Part shown: in pieces, positions 1 through 8,396 of the stretch
Position numbering within the stretch: the first letter of the stretch is position 1
Layout of the letters: the number at the start of each line of letters is the position of its first letter
Source: Pseudomonadota bacterium
Lineage (GTDB): Bacteria; Pseudomonadota; Alphaproteobacteria; SHVZ01
Length of the DNA: 64,000 nt
Assembly: GCA_016195085.1 (NCBI GenBank)
Contig: JACQAG010000003.1
Span: 48,894 to 112,893 of the forward strand
Reading direction: 5' to 3'
Program-made: the position numbers and the translations under genes
The notes under the pieces: generated by a model
Database searches by the model: none
What the model was told of the DNA's origin: nothing
What the model saw: the letters and a program-made list of their open reading frames with translations, nothing else

Positions 1-224
1 TGGTGAATGCCGACATCGCCGATGCGATGCTTTTTCCGGCGGCCCTTGGCATCGGCGGCGCCGATCCAGAAAAGCGTCTTGCCGTTCGCCCACCCCATGG
101 CATCGGCGTATTCGGCCTCGACGTCGAAACCGAGGAATGCCATGAGGCGGCTATAGAACGCCTTCGAGGTCTGATAGTTGCCGACCCTGATGGAAAGATG
201 ATCGATCCCGGTCACGCGCACCAT
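1..224 (-). CDS. VOC (glyoxalase-fold) family protein, C-terminus outside window
   Basis: The N-terminal 74 residues are visible, opening MVRVTGIDHLSIRVGNYQTS and continuing through a segment with FYSRLMAFLGFDVE. This is the usual first beta-alpha-beta module of the vicinal-oxygen-chelate family, with an early His that is a metal ligand in many members. The ATG at 224 starts the conserved GIDHLSIRV strand. The gene lies 29 bases downstream of the AhpD-like gene on the same strand, so the two are probably co-transcribed. The substrate cannot be inferred: the family includes glyoxalases, dioxygenases and resistance proteins, and the second half is missing. Confidence 0.8.
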   Translation of the reverse strand, partial: MVRVTGIDHLSIRVGNYQTSKAFYSRLMAFLGFDVEAEYADAMGWANGKTLFWIGAADAKGRRKKHRIGDVGIH

Positions 225-253
225 CTTGCACTCCGCTTTCTCATGCCCCTTGT

Positions 254-796
254 CTACTTGACCAAGCAGAATCCCTGCGCCTCGACGCCGAGCGCCGGAT
301 TGAACTTGCTGCGGAAATTCTCGAGCGCGACCGCCGCCGTGAGCTCGACGATCTCAGCCTCGGTGTAATGCTGCTTCAGCCGGCCGAAGAAGGCATCGTC
401 GATCTTCTGGCCGGTGATCGTCATCCGCTCGGCATAGTCAAGGGCGACCCGCTCCGGCTCGGTGAACAGCCGGCTGTCGCGCCAGGTCGCCACCTCCGCC
501 AGTTTCGCCTCGCCGCCGTCGCTTTCCATCACACGGATGGAATTGATGTCAATTCAGAATGGGCAGCCATTGATCGAGGCGACGCGGAGATAGATGAGCG
601 GCAGCAGCGCCTGCGGAAGTCGCCCCGACTGGGCGATGGAGGCGCTCAAAAGCTTGGCGGCGCGCAGGATCGGCGGGCAATGGGCCATGACCTTGGTCGG
701 GTTCAACAGGTCGCCGAATATCTCGCGTTCCTTCTTGAACGTCTCCGCCAAGGTCGGGTCGCCGCCGTCATCGTCGATTTCGCTCACCCGTGGCAT
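254..796 (-). CDS. AhpD-like / carboxymuconolactone-decarboxylase-family selenoprotein (UGA = Sec)
   Basis: Read through one in-frame UGA (554-556), this is a 180-residue protein of the CMD/AhpD alkylhydroperoxidase-like family. The first 80 residues end ...LRVASINGCPF, the UGA is residue 81, and the frame resumes IDINSIRVMES then LAEVATWRDSRLFTEPERVA, exactly as in family members that carry CxxC plus the following helix. UGA therefore replaces the second Cys of the redox motif. In the studied AhpD the second cysteine is, to my knowledge, the activated one. A 7-bp hairpin follows the UGA at SECIS distance (separate entry). The start at 796 has GGAAGGTGG just upstream. The remainder runs to a normal family C-terminus. 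Ordinary gene calling would split it in two. The alternative, a nonsense mutation or sequencing error, is less likely given the position and hairpin. Confidence 0.8.
524..542 (-). promoter_or_regulatory. candidate bacterial SECIS hairpin for the AhpD-like UGA
   Basis: On the minus strand the arms TTCCATC (542-536) and GATGGAA (530-524) pair perfectly over 7 bp and enclose a five-base loop CGTGT. The loop starts 18 bases after the UGA and has G as its second base. Published bacterial SECIS models ask for an apical loop about 16-37 bases downstream of UGA with a G among its first two bases, so this fits. Coding constraints could also shape this stretch; SelB binding is not shown. Confidence 0.65.
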
Positions 797-865
797 TGTT
801 CCACCTTCCGTTCCGATAGTGACGATATAGTGCGTTTTCCGATTCGAAGAAAGGAGTGCGGAGCC

Positions 866-2437
866 ATGCGCGCTTGGATCTTCGTTGTTGCGCCGATGCT
901 GCTCGCCAGCGTTGCCGGCTCGGCGGAGCCGCCGAAGGTGCTGCGCTATGCGCCGGCCGCCGACTTGACCTCGTTGGACGCGCAGACGAACGGCGCGCTG
1001 GTGACCGCCGAATACGGCATGATGGTCTATGACACGCTGTTTTCCATGGATGCCACCCTGGTGCCTCGCCCGCAGATGATCGAGGCCTACACGGTGGCGC
1101 CGGACGGTCTCAGCTACGCCCTCACGCTCCGCGCGGGCCTCAAATTCCATGACGGCGCGCCGGTCACCAGCGCCGATGTGATCCCCTCGATCCGTCGCTG
1201 GATGAAGCGCGATCCGTTGGGGCGGAAAATGGACGCGGCTCTCGCCGCCTTCGAGGCCGACGGTTCCGGCGGCTTCCGGATGACGTTCAAGACCCGCTTT
1301 CCCTTTGTCGAAATGGCATTGGCCTGGACCGGGTCAGGCATGGCCGCGATCCTGCCCCGGGCAAGCGCTGAGACCGATGCCTTCAAGCCCGTCACCCAGT
1401 CGGTCGGCTCCGGCCCGTTTCGGTTCCTGCCCGAGCTCTGGCGCATCGGCAACTCCGCCGCCTGGGAGCGAAACCCCGACTATATGCCGCGCGCCGAGCC
1501 GCCGAACGGGCTCGCCGGCGGCAAAGTGGCGAAGCTCGACCGCATCGAGCTCAAATATCTTCCCGACGCCGGCACCCGCGCCAATGCGCTGAAGGCGGGC
1601 GAGATCGATCTCATCGACCTCTTGCCGGTCGATCTGGTGGCCGTGCTGCGCCCGGACCGGAATATCGTCGTGGACCGGCTTTCGCCCTTCGGCGGCGAGG
1701 GCGTCATCCGCATGAACCACCTGCAGCCGCCATTCGACAATCTGAAGGCAAGGCAGGCATTGGCCCTCACCGTAGTGCAGGCGGAATTCATGGGTGCCGC
1801 CTATGGCGATCCCGCCTGGTGGGAGCCGAGCTGCTTCTCCTGGTTCGTCTGCGGTTCTCAGAACGGCACCGCGGCGGGGTCCGAGCCTTATCGCCAGCAG
1901 GATCTCGCCCGCGCCAAGGAGCTGCTGGCGGAGTCCGGCTATCGGGGCGAGCCGATCGTGATCGTGACCGCCGCCGATGTGCCCTCGCAATATGCGATGG
2001 CGCAGGTGGCCGCCGCCAATCTCCGCAAGATCGGTGCCGCCGTCGACCTGCAGATCGTCGATTTCGGCCAGGTGATGGTGCGGCGGGAGAACCGCAATCC
2101 GCCCGCCGCCGGCGGCTGGAACCTGATCGTGCTCGGCTTCAACGGCATGTTCCTCTCCTCGCCGATCACCAACCCGGCGATCGATTCCCGCTGCGGCGAG
2201 GCGCTGTTCGGTTGGCCATGCGACGAGACGGTGGAGCGGCTGCGCACCGAGTATATGAACGAGGCCGATGCCGAGAGGCGCCGGCCGATCCTGGAGGCGC
2301 TGTCGCGGGCCGCCTGGGCCTCGCTACCCTCGGTGCTGACCGGGATGTACTACAACGCCTATGCTTGGCGCAGCGACGTCAAAGACTTGCTCCACGCCAC
2401 CCAACTCGTGTTCTGGAACGTCGACAAGGTGCGATGA
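866..2437 (+). CDS. ABC transporter substrate-binding protein, family 5 (peptide/opine type), orphan
   Basis: A periplasmic binding protein of 523 residues of the SBP_bac_5 (DppA/OppA) family. The start at 866 follows AAGGAG at 850-855 and gives a leader MRAWIFVVAPMLLASVAGSA, cleaved before EPPKVLRYAP. Family hallmarks follow in order: an N-terminal stretch with DAQTNGALVTAEYGMMVYDT, the FHDGAPVTSADV segment, and a C-terminal half with LLAESGYRGEP. It belongs to a subgroup in this window marked by two cysteine pairs, here SCFSWFVCG and RCGEALFGWPCDE. No permease or ATPase lies beside it: it sits alone between the divergent AhpD-like gene and a convergent hydrolase. The ligand is unknown. Confidence 0.9.
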   Translation: MRAWIFVVAPMLLASVAGSAEPPKVLRYAPAADLTSLDAQTNGALVTAEYGMMVYDTLFSMDATLVPRPQMIEAYTVAPDGLSYALTLRAGLKFHDGAPVTSADVIPSIRRWMKRDPLGRKMDAALAAFEADGSGGFRMTFKTRFPFVEMALAWTGSGMAAILPRASAETDAFKPVTQSVGSGPFRFLPELWRIGNSAAWERNPDYMPRAEPPNGLAGGKVAKLDRIELKYLPDAGTRANALKAGEIDLIDLLPVDLVAVLRPDRNIVVDRLSPFGGEGVIRMNHLQPPFDNLKARQALALTVVQAEFMGAAYGDPAWWEPSCFSWFVCGSQNGTAAGSEPYRQQDLARAKELLAESGYRGEPIVIVTAADVPSQYAMAQVAAANLRKIGAAVDLQIVDFGQVMVRRENRNPPAAGGWNLIVLGFNGMFLSSPITNPAIDSRCGEALFGWPCDETVERLRTEYMNEADAERRRPILEALSRAAWASLPSVLTGMYYNAYAWRSDVKDLLHATQLVFWNVDKVR

Positions 2438-2443
2438 CCCCGG

Positions 2444-3292
2444 TCACGCCGCCATCCAAGCGCGCACCGTCTTGACCCAAGGGCTCTCCCGGCGGCCGCC
2501 GTCGATGCTGATCTGGAAATGGTCGAAGCCTTCGAACACCTGATGCTCGACGCGGCATTTCTCTCGCTTGAGAGCCTCGACCATGGGCATGCCGGTGGTC
2601 ATGACGTGATCCAGATCGCGGCTGCCCCAGGCGATGTAGAACGGCACGGCGTTGCCGGCGACATGGCTGATTGGGCTCGCCTGAGCCGCGTCCTCGGGCC
2701 GGGCGAGCAGGTCTTTGCCGCGTTTCTCCAGATCGCCCAGCTCGAACTTGAAGGTGGCGCTCACCGGAAAGCAGGCGCGGAGCGCGGCTAGCGGCACGCC
2801 GGCAGCCGCTAGCAGGTCCCGGCGCAAGGCAGCGAGGCTGGCAAGATGCCCGCCGGCGGAGTGTCCGCCAATGAACAGGCGCTCCGGGCTGCCGCCATAG
2901 CGCGCGATATTTCCATGCACCCAGGCGAGGGCCGCGACCGAGTCTTCGAGAGGTGCGGGGAACCGCACCTGGGGCAACAGCCGATAAGAGACGGAGACGA
3001 AGATCGCCGGCAGATCGGTGAATGAGGGGGCCATGTACCCCATCCATTCCTTGTAGCCGTTCGACCAGCCGCCGCCATGGAGGAACACCAGCACGGGCAG
3101 ATCGCGGAGCCCGGTTGCCTCGGGCAGATAGAGATCGAGGCGCTGCCAATAGTCTTCCCCATAGGCGATATCGAGGGCCACGCGGCTGGAGCGGGCTACT
3201 TGGCGCGATCGCTCCAGGATCTCGGCGGCATAGGCCTGTGCTGCCGGCCCCATCTTTTCCTGCGACTGCACCGGCAGACTGTCGAACGCCAT
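2444..3292 (-). CDS. alpha/beta hydrolase (arylformamidase/esterase-like)
   Basis: A 282-residue cytoplasmic alpha/beta-hydrolase. Visible are the oxyanion motif HGGGW (about residue 75), the nucleophile elbow GGHSAGGH, and a late EGFDHFQI that supplies the catalytic His, with Asp in the SRDLDH region. This arrangement is typical of the hormone-sensitive-lipase/kynurenine-formamidase branch, so it may hydrolyse a small ester or N-formyl compound. It is the last gene of the minus-strand run, 55 bases after the DUF427 gene, and converges on the binding-protein gene ending at 2437. No leader peptide is visible. The specific substrate cannot be read from sequence. Confidence 0.85.
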   Translation of the reverse strand: MAFDSLPVQSQEKMGPAAQAYAAEILERSRQVARSSRVALDIAYGEDYWQRLDLYLPEATGLRDLPVLVFLHGGGWSNGYKEWMGYMAPSFTDLPAIFVSVSYRLLPQVRFPAPLEDSVAALAWVHGNIARYGGSPERLFIGGHSAGGHLASLAALRRDLLAAAGVPLAALRACFPVSATFKFELGDLEKRGKDLLARPEDAAQASPISHVAGNAVPFYIAWGSRDLDHVMTTGMPMVEALKREKCRVEHQVFEGFDHFQISIDGGRRESPWVKTVRAWMAA

Positions 3293-3347
3293 GAAGCCTC
3301 TTCCTTTGCTCGGCCCGCTCGACCGTCGGCGGGCGCCGCCTTCGCCC

Positions 3348-3629
3348 CTAACGCACCTCGACGTCGTCCCAGAACCCGAAGCGCTGGGCGACCTGCTTCA
3401 TCTTGGGGAGCGGCGCCTCGTAGGACCAGGCGGCGCGTTCGTGGCGTGCCCCATCGATCACCACGTCGTAGAACTGCACGCCATGCGGGCAGGCGTGATC
3501 CGACTCCGTCTTCGGGGCCTTCTTCAGCCATTCGGTACGCACCGCGGCGCTGGGGAAATAGTGATAGCCGCCGCACTCGACGATGTCGGCGCTCTCGGCG
3601 ACCACGTGACCGTTCAGGACTGCCTTCAT
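3348..3629 (-). CDS. DUF427-domain protein
   Basis: A 93-residue protein starting MKAVLNGHVVAES, with HYFPSAAV, a CPHG stretch and a terminal AWSYEAPLPKMKQVAQ. This is the compact DUF427 fold at its usual length for a single-domain member. The start at 3629 is supported by a strong AAGGAGG seven bases upstream; the longer open frame upstream of it has no such signal. The biochemical role of DUF427 is unknown; members often sit near oxidoreductases and acyl-CoA genes. Here it lies between an acyl-CoA ligase and a hydrolase on one strand. Confidence 0.85.
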   Translation of the reverse strand: MKAVLNGHVVAESADIVECGGYHYFPSAAVRTEWLKKAPKTESDHACPHGVQFYDVVIDGARHERAAWSYEAPLPKMKQVAQRFGFWDDVEVR

Positions 3630-3699
3630 GCCGGATCCTCCTTCGCTAACCCAGTCTAGGATGTGGGGCCTGGGCCGACGCCCCGTCAAGGGAGAGAAA

Positions 3700-5427
3700 T
3701 CATGACGGCGCGCTCGGCGCCGTCGCCGTCGTCTGCCGCTTGGCCGCCTCCTCGGCGATCAGTTCCTTCTTCGACAGCTTGCCGATGAGAGTTTTCGGCA
3801 AAGCGTCGCGGAACTCGATTTCGCGCGGCATCTCGATCGACGACAACCGCTCCTTCAAGAACGCCTTCAAGGTCTCTGCGTCGAGAACCGCACCGGTCTT
3901 GAGCTTGCAGAACGCCTTCGGACTCTGGCCGCGATAGCTGTCGGGGACGCCGATGACGGTCGCTTCCTCCACCGCCGGATGCTGGTAGATCGCCTCTTCG
4001 ATGTTGCGGGGGTAGACGTTGTAGCCGCCGCAAAGGATGAGATCCTTGATGCGGTCGACGATGAAGACATAGCCGTCCTCGTCCATGCGGCCGACATCGC
4101 CGGTGCGCAGGAGCCCGTCGATGAAGACCTGGGCGGTCGCCTCCGGTTGCCGCCAGTATCCCGCCATCACCTGCGGGCCGCCGATGCAAATCTCGCCGCG
4201 ATCGCCCAGCGGCACCACGCGGTGCGGGTCCTCGAGATCCCTAAGCTCGACCCTGGTGCCGGGGAACGGCAAGCCGATGGAGCCTTCCTTGTTCAGCCCA
4301 TAGAGCGGGTTGCAATTGCTGACCGGCGAGGTCTCGGTCAAACCGTAGCCCTCCACCAGCTTGCAGCCGGTCAAGGCCTCGAAGCGCTGCTTTACCTCCA
4401 ACGGCAGGGGCGCCCCGCCGGAGAGGCAGTTTTCGATCGAGGCGAGGTCGTAGCGTCCGTCGGCATTGGCTGTATTGATGGCGGTGTACATCGTCGGCAC
4501 GCCGGCCATGAAGGTCGGGCGCTTCTTGTGGATGGTGCGGAGCACCGTCTTGATCTCGAAGCGCGGCAGCATGATGATCGCGCCGCCCAGCGCGATGCCG
4601 ACATTCATCAGCACCGTCATGGCGAAGACATGGAAGAACGGCAGCACCGACAGGAGGCGGACCCGCCCATACTCGACGCGGGTGAACCAGAGCCGGCATT
4701 GCTCGACATTGGCGGAGAGGTTGCGGTGGGTCAGCATCGCCCCCTTGGGCGTGCCGGTGGTGCCGCCGGTGTACTGCAAGACCGCGACCGCCGTGGCCGG
4801 ATCGATTGCGACCGGCGCATAAGCGCCGTCATTGGCGATGAGGTCGGCAAAGCGCACATGCCCGGGACCCGCGGCAATGCGCGCGAGGTCGTGGCGCCGA
4901 ACCCAGGGAAACAGCAGGCGCTTCAGCCCCGGCAGCGCATCGGCCATGGAGCACACGACGATGGTCTCGAGCGCGCTCTGGCCTCGCTGCTGCGCCAGCT
5001 TCGGATAAAGCACCTCGAGGTCGAGCGTCACCATGATGCGCGACTGGCTGTCGTCGATCTGCTTTTTCGTCTCCGGGGGAGCATAGAGCGGATTGAAATT
5101 GACCACGGTGCCGCCCGCCTTGAGCACCGCGTAGTAGCAGATGACGGAATAGGGGCAGTTCGGAAGATAGAGCCCGACCTGCACGCCGGGTCCGACGCCG
5201 AGCGCCTGGAATCCCTTCGTCGCCCGGGCGACCAGCCGGCCGAGCTCGGCATAGGTGATGATGCGATCGAGGAAGTCGATCGCCGGGAGATGGCCGAAGC
5301 GCTCGACCGAGCGGTCGAGGAGCTCACCCAGGCTCACCGACGGGATCGGCGCATCCCAGCTGATGTCCGGCGGGTAATGCGGGCTCAGATCCGCGCCGCC
5401 TGCGGCAATGGAGAGGTGCGGGGTCAC
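3700..5427 (-). CDS. long-chain fatty-acid/acyl-CoA ligase (FadD-like)
   Basis: An adenylate-forming enzyme of 575 residues that activates a carboxylic acid with ATP and joins it to CoA. The P-loop-like YTGGTTGTPKGAML, the A5 motif EGYGLTETSP, the A7/A8 region RTGDVGRMDEDGYVFIVDR and the terminal PKTLIGKLSKKEL with the catalytic Lys are all present, so it looks intact. Translation begins at GTG 5427, 19 bases after the carrier gene, so it is likely the distal part of the same operon. Its pairing with a peptide transporter and a bile-acid-symporter-like carrier suggests that an imported acyl or aromatic acid is activated here, but chain length cannot be deduced. Confidence 0.92.
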   Translation of the reverse strand: MTPHLSIAAGGADLSPHYPPDISWDAPIPSVSLGELLDRSVERFGHLPAIDFLDRIITYAELGRLVARATKGFQALGVGPGVQVGLYLPNCPYSVICYYAVLKAGGTVVNFNPLYAPPETKKQIDDSQSRIMVTLDLEVLYPKLAQQRGQSALETIVVCSMADALPGLKRLLFPWVRRHDLARIAAGPGHVRFADLIANDGAYAPVAIDPATAVAVLQYTGGTTGTPKGAMLTHRNLSANVEQCRLWFTRVEYGRVRLLSVLPFFHVFAMTVLMNVGIALGGAIIMLPRFEIKTVLRTIHKKRPTFMAGVPTMYTAINTANADGRYDLASIENCLSGGAPLPLEVKQRFEALTGCKLVEGYGLTETSPVSNCNPLYGLNKEGSIGLPFPGTRVELRDLEDPHRVVPLGDRGEICIGGPQVMAGYWRQPEATAQVFIDGLLRTGDVGRMDEDGYVFIVDRIKDLILCGGYNVYPRNIEEAIYQHPAVEEATVIGVPDSYRGQSPKAFCKLKTGAVLDAETLKAFLKERLSSIEMPREIEFRDALPKTLIGKLSKKELIAEEAAKRQTTATAPSAPS

Positions 5428-5446
5428 CGCTCTTGGCTCCGAACCC

Positions 5447-6445
5447 TCATGGACGCTCCCCCATGCCGTGCTTTCCGGGCCTCCTACCCTCTGGCGAGGC
5501 TGCGGTCAACGCCGCGCCGCGCCCAGCCAGCCTTCGGTAGACGGGAGCGAGCAGGATCGGGAGCGCGTAGATCGGCAGTTGCATCGCCGCGAAGAATAGC
5601 ATCAGCTCCGGGGTGGCAGCGCTGCCGAGATTGGCCCAGACCACCGCCATGTTGCGGTTGCCGCCGGCGAGCCCGATGGTGGCGGCCGCGAGCGGCGTCA
5701 TCCAGCAGAAGGCGAGATAGCTCAACGCCTGGAAGCCGAGGCTGGCAGCGAAAGCGGTCGCCGCATAAATCAGCACCGCCCCGGGCTCGGCCGCAATGAG
5801 CGGGCCGACGCCATCCATGGCCGCGATCGCGAAGAGGTGCAGCAGCACCACATTGCAGCCGCCGATCACACTCTCCCGACGCTGCAGCCGGTCGGCGCCG
5901 ATGGAGCGGCGGAGAAGGGCGGCAACGAGCCCGGCACCGAGGATGAACAGCGCCAACCTTGCCATCAGCGGCACGATGCCGACGCCAATGGCCACGCCGA
6001 TGAGACCGAGGGCCAAGGGCGGCAGAACCAAGGGCATGAGAAAGGTCGAGCCGATGACCGCGAGCAAGGCGAGCGCGCCGTCGAGGCCCAGCAGCATGGC
6101 GATGGCGGGGGAGCTGGAGAGCGGCGGCGAGGCCGCCCACAGCACCAGCGCGTTGCCGAGCGCTTGCGGCAGGCCGAGGAAGTTCGCGGCGAGCTCGGCC
6201 AGAACCGGGCTCGCCAGCAGGATCCACGCCGGCACCAGCAGGAGGCGCTCGGGGCGACGGGCATGGCCGACGAGCACCGCTGGATCCGTGCCCAGGAACG
6301 CCGCGACCGTGAGCACGAAGACGAGGGCGGGCAAGCCCGGGCGCATGAGATGTGCCAGCTCCGGCAGCGCGATGCCGACGAGGAGCCCCGCCGCCATCAG
6401 CACCGTGCCGCGGCGTTGCAGGAGAGCAAGGAAGCGCTCGATCAT
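5447..6445 (-). CDS. bile acid:sodium symporter-like integral membrane carrier
   Basis: A 332-residue, very hydrophobic protein with about nine or ten membrane segments. The stretches SSSPAIAMLLGLDGALALL and AGGNRNMAVVWANLGS resemble the paired substrate and sodium-site helices of the BASS/SBF superfamily (prokaryotic NTCP/ASBT-like and arsenite-carrier relatives). The start at 6445 overlaps the stop of the preceding ATPase gene (ATGA), implying translational coupling to the ABC transporter. An organic-anion uptake or efflux role is likely. Assignment to the superfamily is moderately secure; the substrate is unknown. Confidence 0.7.
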   Translation of the reverse strand: MIERFLALLQRRGTVLMAAGLLVGIALPELAHLMRPGLPALVFVLTVAAFLGTDPAVLVGHARRPERLLLVPAWILLASPVLAELAANFLGLPQALGNALVLWAASPPLSSSPAIAMLLGLDGALALLAVIGSTFLMPLVLPPLALGLIGVAIGVGIVPLMARLALFILGAGLVAALLRRSIGADRLQRRESVIGGCNVVLLHLFAIAAMDGVGPLIAAEPGAVLIYAATAFAASLGFQALSYLAFCWMTPLAAATIGLAGGNRNMAVVWANLGSAATPELMLFFAAMQLPIYALPILLAPVYRRLAGRGAALTAASPEGRRPGKHGMGERP

Positions 6446-7419
6446 GCGAGATGGCATGCGGCGCGGTGCTGGCTCGCGACTTCGCGGAGCGCCGGCGTTT
6501 CCGCCCGGCAGATTGCCTCCGCCTTCGGGCAACGCGAGGCGTAGGGACAGCCGGCCACGGGCGGGGCCACGGCATCGAGGGGGGTGGCCGCCAGCCTCTG
6601 GCCGCGGCGGTCGCGCCGACGCTCTCCCGGCACGAGGCTGGGCACGGCGGCGATCAGCGCCTCGGTGTAGGGATGGCGCGGGTTGGCGAACAGCGTGTCG
6701 GCGGCGGCCTCTTCGACGATGCTGCCGCGGTACATGACCGCGACCGTCTCGGCCACATGCTCGACCACGGCGAGGTTATGGCTGATGAAAAGGTAGGTGA
6801 CGCCGTGGCGCCGGCTCAGATCCAGCATGAGGTTCAAGACCTGGGCCTGCACCGAGACGTCGAGAGCCGAGACCGGCTCGTCGGCAACAATCAAGGCCGG
6901 TCGGGTGATGAGTGCGCGGCTGATGGCGATGCGCTGACGCTGGCCGCCGGAGAATTCGTGGGGATAGCGCTCGGCCGCATCCGCCGGCATGCCGACCGCT
7001 TCTAGAACCTCGGCGACCCGGTCGCGACGTTCGCCGCCGCCGACCGACGGCAAAGCGTCCAAGGGCTCGGCGACGATGCGGCCGACCCGATGCCTGGGGT
7101 CGAGGGAGCCATAGGGATCCTGAAACACCATCTGGAAGTCGCGGCGGCGCCGCCGGAGCTCGCTTTGGCTCAAGCGGAAGAGATCCTCGCCCTTGAGCTT
7201 GACCGTGCCGGCGTCGGGCTCGTCCAGCGCCATGACCAGGCGCGCCAGAGTCGACTTGCCGGAGCCGGACTCGCCGACGATGCCGAAGCTGCGGCCGGAC
7301 TCGACCGTGAGGCTGACATGGTCGACAGCGGTCAGCCGCGGGGCCCTCGAGAACGGGCTGGCGCGCGGCAGCTTGAAGCGCCGAACCAACCCTTCGGCCG
7401 CGAGCAAGGGCTGGCTCAC
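6442..7419 (-). CDS. peptide/nickel-type ABC transporter ATPase (DppF-like)
   Basis: A 325-residue cytoplasmic ATPase of the oligopeptide family. Walker A is GESGSGKS, the signature is FSGGQRQRIAISRAL, Walker B LIVADEPVSALD, and the H-loop is FISHNL. The C-terminal oligo_HPY extension has CPYASRCPKAEAICR, with the cysteines that bind an Fe-S cluster in related proteins. The GTG start at 7419 overlaps the stop of the upstream ATPase gene (GTGA), so the upstream extension in the same frame is rejected. It energises the permeases encoded at 8396-10182 together with the preceding ATPase. Confidence 0.93.
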   Translation of the reverse strand: MSQPLLAAEGLVRRFKLPRASPFSRAPRLTAVDHVSLTVESGRSFGIVGESGSGKSTLARLVMALDEPDAGTVKLKGEDLFRLSQSELRRRRRDFQMVFQDPYGSLDPRHRVGRIVAEPLDALPSVGGGERRDRVAEVLEAVGMPADAAERYPHEFSGGQRQRIAISRALITRPALIVADEPVSALDVSVQAQVLNLMLDLSRRHGVTYLFISHNLAVVEHVAETVAVMYRGSIVEEAAADTLFANPRHPYTEALIAAVPSLVPGERRRDRRGQRLAATPLDAVAPPVAGCPYASRCPKAEAICRAETPALREVASQHRAACHLA

Positions 7420-8396
7420 GGGGCATTCTCCCCGGCGCGAAGGCAGAGCGCCCGGTGGTCGGTCCCGAGCGCATGCCAAGGCGGTTCGCCCGCACGGCAG
7501 GGCTCGATCGCCAGACGGCACCGATCGGCAAAGGCGCAGCCTTTGGCGAGGGAAGACGGCTCGGGAACCGTGCCGGGAATGGCGACGAGCCGGCTGCCGC
7601 GGGCCACACCGGCCCGCGGCAGAGCCCCGAACAAGGCGGCGGTGTAAGGGTGGCCGCGCCGCTCGTAGAGCTCGACCGTGGGGCCGCTCTCGACGACGCG
7701 GCCGGCATACATGACCAGCACCCGGTCGGTCACGTCATAGATGACGCCGAGATCGTGGCTGATGAGGATGAGGGCCATGCCCGAATCCTCAACGAGGTCG
7801 TGAATGAGGTCGAGGATCTGCGCCTGCACGGTCACATCAAGGGCCGTGGTCGGCTCATCGGCGATGAGGATGTCCGGAGCGCAGGCGAGGGCGATCGCGA
7901 TCATCACCCGCTGGCGCTGTCCGCCGGAGAGCTGGTGCGGGTATTGGGCGAGCCTGGAGCGCGGCTCCGGCAGGCGCACGCGGTCGATGAGGCGCTCGGC
8001 TTCGGCCAAGGCCGCACTCTCGGCCATGCCGCGATGCAGGACCAGGCTCTCGGCGATCTGCGCGCCCACGGTCTGCACCGGATTGAGCGCCGTCATCGGC
8101 TCCTGGAAGACCATGGCGATGCGGTCGCCGCGGAGGCGGCAGAGCCGCTCCTCGCTGGCGGCCAGCAAATCCTCGCCTTCGAAACGGACACGACCGGAGG
8201 CAACCGCGCGCTCCGGCAGCAAGCCCATGATGGCGAGCGCGGTCAGGCTCTTGCCGCTGCCGGACTCGCCGACGATGCCCAGGATGTCGCCGCGCTCGAG
8301 CGTGAAGTCGACCTCCCGCACCAGCGACACGAGCCCACGGCTCGCGGGGATGCGGACCGCCAGCGTCTCGACCGTGAGCAGGGGATTCGCGGCCAT
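7416..8396 (-). CDS. peptide/nickel-type ABC transporter ATPase (DppD-like)
   Basis: A 326-residue ATPase paired with the DppF-like subunit. Walker A is GESGSGKS, followed by the Q-loop VFQEPMTALNPV typical of DppD/OppD, signature LSGGQRQRVMIAIAL, Walker B LIADEPTTALD and H-loop ISHDLGV. The C-terminus has CAFADRCRLAIEPCR, the oligo_HPY cysteine cluster. The ATG at 8396 overlaps the stop of the permease gene by one base (TGATG), showing coupling. Intact length and all catalytic motifs suggest a working subunit. Confidence 0.93.
   Translation of the reverse strand: MAANPLLTVETLAVRIPASRGLVSLVREVDFTLERGDILGIVGESGSGKSLTALAIMGLLPERAVASGRVRFEGEDLLAASEERLCRLRGDRIAMVFQEPMTALNPVQTVGAQIAESLVLHRGMAESAALAEAERLIDRVRLPEPRSRLAQYPHQLSGGQRQRVMIAIALACAPDILIADEPTTALDVTVQAQILDLIHDLVEDSGMALILISHDLGVIYDVTDRVLVMYAGRVVESGPTVELYERRGHPYTAALFGALPRAGVARGSRLVAIPGTVPEPSSLAKGCAFADRCRLAIEPCRAGEPPWHALGTDHRALCLRAGENAP

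Noticed and set aside
554..556. TGA in the AhpD-like gene considered as a simple nonsense mutation
   Set aside because: It lies exactly on a catalytic Cys codon, the downstream frame is intact to its natural end, a SECIS-like hairpin follows, and a second case exists at 57528. Decay cannot be fully excluded without the sel genes.
3979..5799. 606-codon open frame opposite the acyl-CoA ligase gene
   Set aside because: It is antisense to a gene with full family motifs; long antisense frames are expected at this GC content and the product has no recognisable domain.
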